64,000 nucleotides of DNA from Crotalaria pallida (GCA_037953625.1 CM075653.1:100667639-100731638); one strand, 5' to 3'. Numbered from the stretch's first letter, positions 33,401 through 44,165 are shown. Notes: generated by a model from the letters alone, not told the origin. Translations and numbers: made by a program.

Positions 33401-34138
33401 CCCCTTGATCAATTTTGGAACAGTGACAGGGAACTTGAACGAGGCGGGCAGTCGATTGGAGTTGGGACCTTGCGATGTCGCGGAAAGTGCTAATTGTCAT
33501 GATGGTCGGCCCGTACGGTTGTGGCCTTGACAAATGTATATGTTGTTGGATTTCTCGACTGTTCGACCTGTGTGGGTTAAGGTTCATGTGCTCCTGTTTG
33601 CTTCCGACTAGGTTTGGGAGGATTGGAGGAGATGTATGTGTGCTAACTAAACTCCTCGATGACATTTCCTTAATTTTTCCCCTGTCATCGATGGATGCGC
33701 TTTGATAAGACTTAATAAAGTAAGATGAAATTATAAATAGGATCTTTGGAATAAGATAAGAGATTAAAATACAGCGCGGATTGTTGAGAAAGGAAAATGG
33801 AAAAGGTCAAGTGGTGAGAAAGTTTGGCTAAGACCAAGGATGTGATCTTGTGATGGAAAGGATTTGTGGATTAATTTAGAGAATAATGAAAAGAAAATGA
33901 TGAATGCTTGAAGAGAGAGTTGTCAGTATGAAAGGCATTACTGTGTAATGATGATGATGTTGATAATAATGATGAGGTGAATTATGTTGCGTATTTTGTC
34001 ATCTTATATATCTTGTTGTGTGCTTGTCTTAATATTATGCCTAGTGTAATTCCACCCGTCGATGATAAATCGTTTGGGATCGCTCACTCTCTCTTCTACC
34101 CTATTTCTTCTGATGGTATTATATACCACGCAGCGTAG

Positions 34139-34420
34139 ATGGCGTATAGCATCAGGATCTCTATGTGCCCATTGGACGACGGAGGCTGGGAGTTGACTCC
34201 ACTTGGTTGGAAATGGCATGGAACCATCGTCTTGGAGGTCATTGATCCACTGTTCATCCTTGCGGGATCTGATGTGCGAGACATGATGAGCAAGCTAGTG
34301 CTAACAGACCAGGAGTGCACGATGAGGCCAACATTTCCCGAAGATGATGAGGAGAGATTTGATGATGCTGAAGAGCTTTTCGAGCTGGCAGGAGTGCAAG
34401 GAGAAGGCGGTGGTTCGTAG
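34139..34420 (+). CDS. Small ORF near the 3' end of LTR F, possible distant relative of the LTR ORF
   Basis: 93 codons from ATG 34139, directly after CGTAG and a CACGCAG acceptor at 34133. It lies at the same relative place as the ORFs of LTRs A, B1, B2 and G, about 420 bp before the LTR end. The N-terminus (ISMCPLDDGGWEL, then HGTIVLEVIDPL) loosely parallels the xELRPLPxGxW and EGEVEV blocks of the others. The tail is acidic (PEDDEERFDDAEELFELAG). It lacks the RHPNP, RIPxxY and GSQWG motifs, so homology is uncertain. Function unknown. Confidence 0.4.
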   Translation: MAYSIRISMCPLDDGGWELTPLGWKWHGTIVLEVIDPLFILAGSDVRDMMSKLVLTDQECTMRPTFPEDDEERFDDAEELFELAGVQGEGGGS

Positions 34421-34844
34421 TATAGGTTTTTAATTATGTTTTGAGTATGTAATGCACTATCTTGAGATGTACTTAAAAAAAGGAATGGCTCTACCTTGAT
34501 GTAACTATTTTAAGGATGCAATATGTTTGGAAAATTTATTACTCCGATGGAAGTAACTGGATTTAGAAATGGTATTTATGAAACCAGGTTTATTTGACAA
34601 ACGAAATGTTCTAATGAAAATGGAAGAAAGAGTTTCAAAGTGTGATGTTGGTAACATCTCAATTTGGAACTTGATGTGTGAAGTGGGACATGAATGATTT
34701 ATTTTTATAAAGGGATGTTTTAAAGAGAAAGTGTTTTTATGAGGATGAACACATGTCCACGTCACTAGTAGTTTTTAAAAAAAATTCCCAAATTTTTACT
34801 AAATAAAAGATATTCAAGTTGCTACATCGGGGTGTTACAATGGT

Positions 34845-36225
34845 GCATTTTGCAACCTCCCAAACAATAGTTCTCAATTCCTTGCCTTTATGAGTTGGTG
34901 AAATTTTTCCACAAATGAAATGCAAAAAATCTATGATGGACTCTAAGCATCCCCTGTTGCATTACTGCCATCAAACCTTGGAAAAGAAAAACATAAATAA
35001 AAAGTCAGTTATATCAGTCCCTCAATTTGCCTAAAATAATTCATTTAAGTTATTTCTTGCATTCATCAAGGCGAACATAAAACCTCTCAAACTATGGTGG
35101 GCCAGCAGGAATATGGATTACTCCTAGCTGAATGGTTGATCTAGGATTGCTTCGGAGTAACTCATGTGCATAATCCTAAGCCTTGCATACTGTCCATTTT
35201 CATCACTCTCAACAATTTCCCTATCCTTAACCAAAGATCTATAGATCTTGGTGTCATCCAAGGTGACCATATATTCCCTTTTCATCAAATTAATTGCATA
35301 CCTATGAGTTATTGTTGGAAGAACTCTCAAGTGATTTATCAGTTTATTCACCACCCATGCTCTTTTTGCTTGACTATTCTTAAAGCCCCGACAATAACTG
35401 TGAAGGTTCTTGAATATCTTGATTTGGAAACACTGTGTGCTCTTATTCTAGCCACAAAATATTTCCCAAGGGAACTCAACATTCTTGCACTTGGCTCTTG
35501 CCCTAACCTTATCATTCTTTAACCATTTTATATCTCTACCTAAATATATATTGTAGTCCCGCACAACTTTTTTAAAAATAGAAAGGCTTAGAAACTCCAT
35601 ATCAATAGTCAAGTGAACACTACCAAAGCATGCATATTCATTAAATTGTGGCCAAACTTTTTTTTGAAGTCGCATCATCCTCATCATCATCACTTCTAGG
35701 ATCTTTATATTGCTCGGACCTTCAACTATTATTTGGTTTATCATCTTCAAAAACTTCACCTTCACCTACTTGTGAAGGATTCACATTAGCAACAAATGTC
35801 TCCCAATGTCCAACCACACCTCCTCCATCATTTGTCATGTCATCGTCACTATCAAACAGCTCTCTTCTAGGACGTTTACCCTTCCTTCCAAGGCCTTTTA
35901 AAGGCGTGGTTTTCACCCTACCTTTCTTAGCAGTAGCAACCTCAGTAGCAATCTCCGCAATAACCTCAATACCATGCTTAGTAGCAACCTCCATAGCAAC
36001 CTCAGCACCACCCTCAGAATTAGTATCATCTTCATCATTGTCTTATCTAGGGTCAGGCTTATATAGGTTGTCTTCAGCACTATCATAGGAATTTGAATAC
36101 TCAGGTTCAGTAGCCTCATCATCTATACCATCTTCTGTCATGGGTTTCTCATGGGTCTCATCTATACCCTCTTCATCATCCACTACTATTTCAGGAATTG
36201 CTACAGCAATTGGTTTTGGATCCAT
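34845..36225 (-). pseudogene. Mutator (MULE) transposase, N-terminal part
   Basis: On the minus strand from 36225: an acidic N-terminus with an in-frame TAG at 36040-36042, further acidic/basic linker to 35722, and a frameshift. The MuDR DNA-binding block follows (FGSVHLTIDMEF, VRDYNIYLGRDIKWLKNDK, about 35480-35650). Next are a block near 35350 (NKLINHLRVLPTITHRYAIN), YAHELLRSNPRSTIQLG (about 35130) and FERFYVRLDECKK (about 35050). It then jumps to GLMAVMQQGMLRVHHRFF and LRTIVWEVAKCT (about 34850-34980). The middle of the catalytic core, where the DDE residues sit, is missing between 35040 and 34985. The gene is dead. It continues at 27780 beyond LTR F. Confidence 0.82.
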
Positions 36226-36238
36226 ACTATCATACTAT

Positions 36239-36855
36239 CGTTTTTCCGTCCCCAACGAGACGAAAGCTAAAATATACATTTTCGTCTACTACCTGATGGA
36301 AATCTATTCCATCCAGTGAGAGACGGAAAAATAAATGTTTTTTTCGTCTGTGGTGAGACGGAAGTTTAACACAAATCTAAAAAGGGTATATGAGGCCTGG
36401 AAATAGAGTATGCAGTTGTGATTAATAATAAATTAGTAACCAAGCTGTCCATAAAACTGGTGCCCAAACAAGCAAAGACACATGCGCAAAATCTTAAATT
36501 ACTTTGATATCTATCATACTTTGATATCTTAAAAATACATGAAGGTGAAGTTGAAAAAGCATAAACTTACATCGGCAAATAACTTTAGAAAGTCATTGAA
36601 CTTTCTCAGTACACCATGCACCGTTGTAACACCTTCAGGTGACTGTATACCAACTTGAACCCTGTAGAACTGTATACCAACTTGAACCCTGTAGAACTTC
36701 AACCCTTGTATTTCCAAAAGTTTTAAACTTCCGTCTCACCACAGACGAAAAAAAAACATTTATTATTCCGTCTTTCACTAGACGGAATAGATTTTCGTCA
36801 GGTAGTAGACGGAAATGTATATTTTAGCTTTCGTCTCGTTGGGGACGAAAAAGCG
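36239..36855. mobile_element. Foldback DNA element with ~135-bp inverted repeats
   Basis: 36239-36375 (CGTTTTTCCGTCCCCAACGA.. to ..GTGAGACGGAAGTTT) is an inverted copy of about 36722-36855. Both arms are rich in CGTCT/AGACG words, like subterminal transposase sites. The 350-bp centre includes a 25-bp direct duplication (CTGTATACCAACTTGAACCC twice, 36640-36695). No convincing target duplication was found, so the superfamily is undecided. Confidence 0.65.
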
Positions 36856-37019
36856 ATTCCATTAGGGGAGAAACGGAAAAAATAACATGCAAAAGGGCAG
36901 TTTTGTAAACAAAAAAGTAACATGGGGGCCAAAATTTCAACTTTGGGGACCAAAAATCAAAACTCAAATTTTAAACATCAGGAAGCATCCAAGGTTGTTG
37001 CTTTACTGTTACTTGGTGT
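36856..37019. other. Short spacer, no gene seen
   Basis: AT-rich, with GGGGCCAAAATTTCAAC and GGGGACCAAAAATCAAAAC. Similar words reappear at 38125-38170 beyond the hAT element. They may be ends of an older element split by it. Confidence 0.35.
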
Positions 37020-37865
37020 TAGGGGTGTAACGGTCTGGTCCGGTCCGGTCTTTCATAACTTTAGGGATCGGACCGTTTAAATTAATGTGGTCCGGTCCGG
37101 TCCTGACGTTATCTATCTGTAAAGACCGGACCGGACCGGACCGGACATGAATGGTCTGGTCCGATCCGATATATTTAGACCATAATAATAAAAAATAAAT
37201 AAAAAAGCTAAAAAAAATAATTAAAATAACTAAAAAATAACTAAAATAACTAAAAATAATTAAAATAACTAAAATTAATTAAAATACTAAAAAAAAGCTA
37301 ACCTGGAAGTCTGGCGGCGTCGAGAGGCATTGATTGGCGACTGATAGCAACAATGAGGCATTTGAGAGACTCTATTGATTTGTTTCCTTTAATAGATCAC
37401 AGAGGTTCGGGACTTAGCTGGTCAAGAAATAGAAGTAAAAAAGCATTTAGATTCTAGCTCAAAGGAGGCAATAGAAAGATCCAAAGACCAAAGCTCCTCT
37501 GCCTTCTGCTGTGGATGCTATCCTTGAACAAATCAAGAAGAAAGAGAAGCTCTGTGTACTTGATAAGACTATAAAGAACTGGGGAGAATTTAAGGAAGAA
37601 AACAAGGGTTATGACTTATGAGGGCTGTGTGACTGTGCGAGCGTGTTACTGAGTTTTATTTATTTTTTTTATATTTCAGCTATCGGTCCGGTCCGGTCTT
37701 GGTGGTCTCAAAATTTGTGAGACTGTGGACCGGACCAATTGAGAATGGTCTAGAAATATTCAGACCGGACCGGACCGCGAGACCAGACCGGACCATATTT
37801 TTCGATCCGATCCGGTCAGGTCTGACCAGGTCTCGCGGTCCGGGACCGGATCACTTACACCCCTA
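37020..37865. mobile_element. Non-autonomous hAT element with captured gene fragment
   Basis: The ends are TAGGGGTGTAACGG and CACTTACACCCCTA (inverted repeats). They are flanked by an 8-bp duplication with one mismatch (CTTGGTGT at 37012-37019, CCTGGTGT at 37866-37873). Both arms are packed with GGTCCGGTCCGG or its complement. The interior (37310-37640) is not hAT-like and includes a 48-codon reading frame resembling the BCNT/SWC5 domain. There is no transposase. Confidence 0.75.
37478..37621 (+). pseudogene. Captured fragment of a BCNT/SWC5 (craniofacial-development-protein-like) gene
   Basis: The frame reads DPKTKAPLPSAVDAILEQIK, then KKEKLCVLDKTIKN and WGEFKEENKG before TGA at 37619. The VLDKT..WGEFKEE pattern is the signature of the BCNT C-terminal domain, found in the SWR1-complex subunit SWC5 and its plant homologues. 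Only the start of the domain is present. It lies inside a hAT element and so is best read as transduplicated host sequence, not a gene. Recognition is from memory of the motif. Confidence 0.55.
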
Positions 37866-38302
37866 CCTGGTGTCAAGAAGATGATATGTTCTTTGGGCTT
37901 TCATCTTTTCTATTTACTATTGGTTGTCCTCAGGTACCCATAGTAAAGTGTCATAGTTGCGAACTTAGATGCCTTCATACATCAAACCTTGTTTTCCCGT
38001 CTCATACATGATGGAAAGGTATATATTTTTTTTCTTTCGACAAACTTGAGACGAAAAAGCTTTTCGACATCTCAAAGGTGGAAAGAATTAAAATGCTGAG
38101 GTTCTTTTAGTCATTGAAAACATAAAATGGGGACCAAAAATTCAAACATGGGAGCCAAAAATTAAAACCTTTATAACAAAGCAAGGAAGTTGATTTCTTT
38201 ATGTCATTTATCATTAAATACCCAATTAATATTATTTAATCTCATATTTACGGCATTGCATTGTCATTCATTATCATTTCGAAGGTGCCAATATCATCAT
38301 CT
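37866..38302. other. Spacer with degenerate repeat, no gene seen
   Basis: Contains CTTGAGACGAAAAAGC, similar to the arms of the 36239 foldback element, and GGGGACCAAAAATTC as at 36940. Otherwise featureless. The 13-bp SINE target duplication AATATCATCATCT begins at 38290. Confidence 0.35.
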
Positions 38303-38458
38303 TTTTTTTTGGGTTTCTCAAGGTATCCACCAGCGCAACTGGGTGACTAATCCATTCGACATTGTCCGGCCCTTTCGGGGGCTAGTCTCCCAATGAGGCC
38401 TGTTACATTCGCAAGAGCCGAGGATCGAACCCCAATCACGTGCTTAAGTAGCAACAGA
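38303..38458 (-). mobile_element. SINE (3' part), split by solo LTR B1
   Basis: On the minus strand: B box GGTTCGATCCTCGGC (about 38418-38432), a conserved body, and a poly(A) tail (T run at 38303-38312). The 5' part with an A-box-like TTAGTATAGGTGG lies at 41631-41664, beyond the LTR. The full SINE (about 190 bp) is flanked by the 13-bp duplication AATATCATCATCT at 38290-38302 and 41665-41677, so the split copy is fully accounted for. Confidence 0.75.
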
Positions 38459-38696
38459 TGTAACATCCTACTTTTGTATTAGTTATAATTATGTTTAAAA
38501 CAATTGATTATATGATTTAATTGGAGAAGTAATGAATTCTATAAGAGATCATAAAAATTAGAGAGAATTTAAACCCAAAACTATTACATAAGTACTAGTT
38601 TTATTATACGTATAAAAAAGTCTTTCATAATTTACATCATTTTCATTCAAAAGTATAAGTGACTGCATCATAACCCTGAGCTATCCAACTACTCGT

Positions 38697-38699
<3 letters not shown>

Positions 38700-38742
<43 letters not shown>

Positions 38743-38743
38743 G
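38700..38743. repeat. Microsatellite (AC)n(AT)n in LTR B1
   Basis: About 14 AC units followed by about 7 AT/TA units, between the ORF and the LTR end. A shorter (CA)n(TA)n run sits at the same relative place in LTR G (63195-63224). Confidence 0.9.
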
Positions 38744-38780
38744 ATAACCCAGAGTAGTCCAAAACTCTATACTAGTAAAC

Positions 38781-39326
38781 TCAAATACTGATGACATAAA
38801 CCTGGCACATGACCTCACGACTCATCAACCATCCACTGGCTCCCTGTGGAAGGAACCACATGATCACTCTCCCCTCCAGTCTGAGCGTCGTCGTCTCCAG
38901 CTGCCTCACTCTCTCCCTCCTCGGGATCCTCTTCCTTCTTAGAGTCCATCTGGGGCTGTACTCTATACTAGGCACATGCTTTGGTGATGGAGCAAACCTA
39001 ACAGTGCGAGATGGACCCGGACGTGAAGGATCCTCTGGTACAACTCTCTCAGGAGGAGTGCGAGTGGGAGTAGTTGGCATAACACGAAAGTGGGAACGAC
39101 GACGGGTAGGCTGAGGTGGTGGAGTTCCATGTCGATAAGTAAACGTGGGAGGTACGTGCTGTGCGTATATCATAGGTATGCGAAAACGTCGAGGACGCAT
39201 ATAGGCCAGGGGATTTGGATGGCGGAATATCAGTTCCACCTCCCCCTCGAATGTGGCTCTACGATCCTCATACTCCCACGTCCCTTTCACAGGATGCATC
39301 TCTAGGTAGGCCAGGTATCGAGACAT
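38781..39326 (-). pseudogene. LTR-encoded conserved ORF (LTR B1 copy), frameshifted tail
   Basis: ATG at 39326-39324, just after the acceptor TTAAG at 39329, with an in-frame GTG before it. The conserved block is intact: LEMHPVKGTWEYEDRRATFE, GEVELIFRHPNP, MRPRRFRIPMIY, HVPPTFTYRHGTPPP. Near 38960 the frame slips. The open frame runs on to 38781 with a basic tail. The adjacent frame gives the expected acidic tail (DSKKEEDPEEGESEAAGDDD) and STGSQW, stopping at 38815. That the lost tail matches the LTR A and LTR G tails shows the ancestral product had it. Function unknown. Confidence 0.7.
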
Positions 39327-39569
39327 CACTTAACAAACAATTAGGGCAAAAGGAGTAAGACATTGTCATTCGCGTACAAATGAATAATTAAATAGACTAA
39401 GAATAGACAAACACAAATATACAAGTACAATTAATGTCACATAACCATATAAGCACATTTAATTAATCAAACAATAATTATAAAGCAATAATGTATGCTA
39501 TCTAATGCATGTGCAATGCGTATGCTCAATGCATTCTCCACAGTGATATTCCATGAATATCATGCACTT

Positions 39570-39735
39570 AGCAATTTATGTTTATCGAGACCGTACCAAA
39601 CAATTTCATTTACGTTTATCGATAACGTACCAAACGAATCCATTTACGTTTTAACGAAAACGTACCAAAACGATTCCATTTACGTTTTAATGAAAACGTA
39701 CTAAAATGGTCCACTTTACGTTTAACGACAGCATA
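39570..39735 (-). repeat. Minisatellite, ~36-bp units, in LTR B1
   Basis: Four to five degenerate units around CATTTACGTTTWWCGAWAACG and TACCAAACGA. The same minisatellite, better preserved, is in LTR B2 at 51757-51962. Confidence 0.75.
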
Positions 39736-40224
39736 CCAAACGATACTAAGTAAGGAAAAGCAACTGGGAGTAAACGCCTTTTTACCAAGTATACAATCAC
39801 AACTCATTTGTGGTTTATACCAAAGGCCGTCCTCTGCAGCCAAGAAATTCCCCTAGAGATCGATAGGATTATTATAGTTATCGCAAAATTATCCCAAGTC
39901 ATGTCTGCAGAACCTACTCATCATAGGACAATTTTACCTATAAATAATCCCCGCGGTTATTTGACGTATCACTGTCATAAACCTAATCTTTGCGAATTCT
40001 CAATCCGATTTATCTCAATCGAATGTGTCTTTTCCTACTATCTTATCTTAGCTCTTTATCACCATGCATGATTTCAATCAAAATCATTGTATCAATATTA
40101 ATTAAAAATGTCCTCATTTATTATTAAATTGATGTCAAATAAATTTCAGAAGTCTATTTGAGGGAAAAACTTTAATAAAATTATTGAAAAGTTTTAAAAA
40201 TACATTTTCAGCTTTTTTTGTAGT

Positions 40225-40330
40225 GTTTAACCGGTTAAGATAGTTGCTAAATGGCTAACCATATTAAATATTTAAATTTCCCTCTTTTAGTGATATGTAT
40301 ACCGGTTAAGGAGTCCTTTAACCGGTTAAA
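40225..40330. promoter_or_regulatory. AACCGGTT palindrome cluster of LTR B1
   Basis: Dyads at 40232.5 (TTAACCGGTTAA), a decayed site near 40252, 40303.5 and 40323.5. The last two are exactly 20 bp apart. In LTR direction the cluster lies 400-490 bp after donor 2. Confidence 0.65.
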
Positions 40331-41630
40331 TCAGACAGATATCAGTTTTGAAATTTGCTTCTTAAACCTCAATTCAATAATCTTTCAACCTAAATCATAA
40401 TCAATCATAATTATCCAGATCATATTTATGCATAATTAAACATGTCTAAACAAGTATGAACTTCAACTTTACAAGATTTATGCACAATTCATCAATTAAG
40501 CACATAAACATATATTAAGTACTAAACATGTCAAATTCAAATATATAACCAAATAAGCTATGTTCAAATTTTCTTTAGCTCATACCAAGTTATTAAAATA
40601 ATGTTTCCATTAGTTTTAGTGCTTATTTTGGTCTCTAAGTCAAAATCCCAATTCAAAACAATTGCCCTAGAGCTTGTAAAGCTCTCTTACATTCTAAGTC
40701 TATTAACTATCATTCTAGTGAAATGAATATCTTCTCCCTTACCCATTGAAGTTGTAAAAACTGATTTGAAAGCAAGAGAAAATGATTCAACACATTTTGG
40801 TGCAGACACACCTCAGCTGCAACCCTCGACAGAGCATATTGATCAGAGTTTTACAATAAGAATAAGTTGAATAAACATGTAAGAAAGGATTGGAATTTAA
40901 ACTAGGATATACTAACTCGAAATCAAAACAAGTTTGGGGTTCAAAGGTGGCTCGAGCTTACCAAACAAAATCAAGAAATAGGGCTTCCAGAAACTACAAA
41001 GTTGTGTGGCTTATAACTTCTTCTAGGGTTCACCAAATTAAGTGAGATCGGTTTCTACTTCAAGAGGGATAAGAGGGCTTCAATTTGATATAAGTTTTGT
41101 GGGTGTTGTTGGTTCAGATAGAGGAAAACGAAGGGAGTTATCAACACACCAGAGTTTGATATATAGAAGGTTGGAGATGAGATTTATATGAGGAAGATTA
41201 ATTTAATTTATCTTTAACCTCTGCCAAATCTATCTATAAGCCACAATGGGACATTTTTCAGGCTGGGTTGGCAATTTCTTGAGGTAAAAATGTGTCTCCC
41301 TTTTCCAATTCGTTCAATTTCAGCCTCAGATTTCATGTATCAGAGTATGTTAACAGGTTACTAGTTAAGTCATACAGTTTTTAAATAAAAATCTCAAAAT
41401 ATTATATTTTATTCATTTCTTTTCAAAGTTCTTTTTAATATTACTTTTATATTTCAAAAATAAAATATTTCAATTAGTAAAATAAATTTCTCTAAATATT
41501 TTCTTAGTTAATTTCATACTTTCATTTATTTAATTACAAATAATTACACTATAATTATCATAGTAATTAACGTAATTATTTATAATTACTAATCCTAATC
41601 GGGGATTAAGATGTGAGGTATTACAACAGA

Positions 41631-41664
41631 TCCCTTACCACCTATACTAACCTCCATTAATGCA
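41631..41664 (-). mobile_element. SINE (5' part with A box)
   Basis: Minus-strand TTAATGGAGGTTAGTATAGG and the following bases form the head of the SINE whose remainder is at 38303-38458. Solo LTR B1 inserted between the A and B boxes. Confidence 0.7.
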
Positions 41665-41849
41665 AATATCATCATCTAATACTCCACTTTTGTTGTTCGG
41701 TTTGGCACTGATATGCTTTTACACATTTATATAAATGTCTTGGGTTATTACATTTTGCTAATTTACTAACTCACCAACCCAGAGAAAATATATTTATACT
41801 GGCTTATCTTTAGTATCATCATATTATAATATCATTTAACAAAATCATA

Positions 41850-42358
41850 GGCTTAATTATATCACAAGTTCCTGAAGTTTGAGATATTTTAGCTAGATGC
41901 CCTTATTCTTTTATTTTCAATGTCTAATTAACTCCCCAAAGTTACTTCTGGGTTTGTCATATACCCCAACTATCAATTATGGTCAATTTTGGTGACATGT
42001 AACATTGGAATCCTGGTCAGACGCAAAAAGTTAGGTACATGGTGCCCGTGGGCAACGATACTTTTTATTTAAACTAAAAAATTTAATAATTTTATATTTT
42101 TAGTTAAATAAAAAAAGAGAAAAAGATCGAAGAGAGAGATCGTCTTCGCTCATGTGACATCACGCGACACCACATGACCAACCTCCTGTGTCTGATTAGG
42201 ATTCTTACGTTGCATGTCAATAAAATTGGCCAGAATTGGTAGTATGAGTATATGACAAACCCAGAAGTAACTTCGGGGAGTTAAAAATTGAAAAAAAAAA
42301 AATAAAAGTATATGACACAAGTATTCCAAACTTTATGGACTTGTGACTTAATTAAGCC
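41850..42358. mobile_element. Hairpin MITE, Mutator-like
   Basis: Ends GGCTTAATTATATCACAAG and, inverted, GGCTTAATTAAGTCACAAG. A perfect 9-bp duplication AAAATCATA flanks it (41841-41849, 42359-42367). The arms also match internally (ACTTCTGGGTTTGTCATATA against its complement near 42250). No ORF. Confidence 0.85.
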
Positions 42359-42841
42359 AAAATCATATTATAACATAATATTTTTAATCGATCCACACTA
42401 CTCATAATTAATGGCAAAAATAACTTACATTTTTTCTAATTAATGTCAATACGTTTCACTTATTTTACTGATTATATGATTATATGTTATACAATTGCCA
42501 ATAATTGTCTTTGTTATTGACTTATTGTATTAGTTTGTCAATTTAATGATAATCATTAATGATTATTTTTGTACACATAGTGAAGAGGTACAAATATAAT
42601 TGTCCAAGCTTTTTATTAGGATTGGTCTAAAAATGACTCCGAGATTCTTGTCAATAGACAACATGGTTTTCAAATGCAATGAACCCAGTGATGACAAACT
42701 TTTTTTTTTTGTCTTCTGTGTTAGTTATATAATTTAAATGCATTTTAATTATATTCCCTTTAAAGTGAGGAAAAAGTGCCACCATATCATATTAATTTAA
42801 ATGCATTCGAAAATGACCTTTGCATTTAAAATATCAATATA
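42359..42841. other. AT-rich spacer between two MITEs, no gene seen
   Basis: Simple AT-rich DNA with no reading frame or repeat that I can support. Confidence 0.5.
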
Positions 42842-43288
42842 AAATTAATAGTCACATAGGTCCCCGAAAGATACCCGTGGAATTAGTTAGGTTCCTGAAA
42901 AATTTGTGGAATCTCTTAAACTCCCCAAAGATCAATTTGGCATCACGTTAGTCCCCCCATCCAATTTCGTCAGGAGGGACCTTACGGAATCCTACGTGGC
43001 ACGTGTTAAATGCTTTGTTGGCCCCAATGTCATGTTGGAATGTTAAGAAGATGTCACATTTGATCCAACAAAGCATTTAACGTGCCACGTAGAATTTCGT
43101 TAGGTCCCTCATGGTGGGATTAACGTGATGCCAAATTAATCTTTGGCAAGTTTAAGATATTCCGCAAATCTTTCAAGGACTTAACTGATTCCAAAATGAT
43201 CTTTGGGGGTTTAAGAGATTCCACAAATCTTTCAGGGATCTAACTGATTCCACAATTATCTTTCGGGGACCTATGTGACTATTAACTC
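42842..43288. mobile_element. Hairpin MITE, Mutator-like (copy 2)
   Basis: Same family as 165-568: TTAATAGTCACATAGGTCCC at the left is the exact inverse of the right end. Flanks ATCAATATA (42833-42841) and ATCAATAAA (43289-43297) look like a 9-bp duplication with one change. The two arms pair along most of their length. Confidence 0.8.
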
Positions 43289-44165
43289 ATCAATAAATGT
43301 TATCATATGAAAGGAGATGGGCACCAGCCCCACTCCAAGACAAAGGAAAAATAAATGGGTCAAAAAATCCAAACCGAAGAAAAAGAAGAAGAAGAAAGGA
43401 GACGAGTCAACAAGCCCACTAAAAAAAGAGTCGAATATGGGCTTCCAAACCCAATTTAGGTTCCAAAAAAACCAAATGTCGGCTCCCAAGCCAATTCAAG
43501 TTCTAAAGAACAAAAAAAGAAGATGAAGGAGAAGAGGGTGCAACTGCTAAAGTTTTAGGAAGGAGAAAAATATGGGCCATTATGCTTGATTCTAGAAAAA
43601 ATAAAAATAGCAAACGAACCGAATATAAGCTTCAAGCCCAATTCAGGTTTAAAAAAAAGAATATAGGCTTCCAAGCCCAAAACAGTTCTAAAATAAAAAA
43701 AAGGAAGGAAGAGCTAGCCCAAATAAGGCCCATATCAACAAACAAAGGAATTTCAGCATTGTTGTCATTTTCAGCAAATAATGCATGAATTAAAATATCC
43801 AATCACAATCTACGTAGTACTCGAGACAAAATGCTTGGACACGTATTCAGGGAAGAAAATTTTTATTTATTACTCTTTATTATGTCATTTTAAATTAATT
43901 TATTATTCCATTTAACTGGTACTTCCATAACTTCGTACTATTTGCATTTTATCACTCCCTTTGGTCCTATATGTAGGGCACCTTCTAGAAGAAATCTTTG
44001 GTCCTATATGTAAATCATTTTATAATTTTTTAGGAAACATATTTTTTTTACCAAAACTGCCCCTAATAAAAAGTAATTACACCATCCCAATTCCCCACCT
44101 CATATCTACGCACGACACTGAGTGTTAATGCTGCACTACACTACCCAAGAGACTGCTGCACTACA
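43289..44165. other. A-rich region with degenerate internal repeats
   Basis: 43310-43790 holds direct repeats of a block containing GGGCTTCCAAACCCAATTTA and GGTTCCAAAAAAACC. It is readable as Lys-rich low-complexity ORFs that I do not believe are genes. 43955-44040 has two copies of TTTGGTCCTATATGTA, like a decayed Stowaway end. No gene is supported. Confidence 0.45.

Larger units (their letters stand above)
27781..34839 (+). mobile_element. Solo LTR F, 7.06 kb, gypsy type
   Basis: TGTAATACCC to GGTGTTACA is flanked by a perfect 5-bp duplication ATGGT (27776-27780, 34840-34844). It lies inside a transposase reading frame that resumes on both sides, so the boundaries are secure. No gag or pol lies inside. 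A TATA box is at 28633, followed by a purine-rich leader. Degenerate repeats fill 28900-30480. An AT-rich intron-like stretch runs to about 32300. GC-richer sequence follows to 33700, then a branch-point/acceptor and a 93-codon ORF at 34139. A related LTR (F2) starts at 61335. Seven kilobases is exceptionally long for an LTR. Confidence 0.85.
38459..41625 (-). mobile_element. Solo LTR B1, 3.17 kb, gypsy type
   Basis: TG..CA ends (TGTAACATCC and GGTATTACA as read on the plus strand) are flanked by a perfect 5-bp duplication ACAGA (38454-38458, 41626-41630). In its own (minus) direction: TGTAATACCTCAC start, a decayed palindrome region near 41350, a TATA-like CATATAAATC near 41180, donor 1 at 40961 (TTTG|GTAAGCTC), donor 2 near 40727 (GG|GTAAGGG then CTAGAATGAT), AACCGGTT palindromes at 40225-40330, a ~36-bp minisatellite at 39570-39735, an acceptor at 39330, the conserved ORF, a microsatellite and the LTR end. 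It shares its start (ATCCCCGATTAGG) with LTR B2. Confidence 0.92.

Noticed and set aside
38309..38458. A functional tRNA gene suggested by the GGTTCGATCC box
   Set aside because: The A box is 3 kb away across an LTR, there is no cloverleaf, and a poly(A) tail with target duplications identifies a SINE.
43317..43788. Lys-rich ORFs with repeated GFQ..FRFQK blocks
   Set aside because: They arise from A-rich direct repeats in DNA. The frames are short and broken, and no known domain is present.
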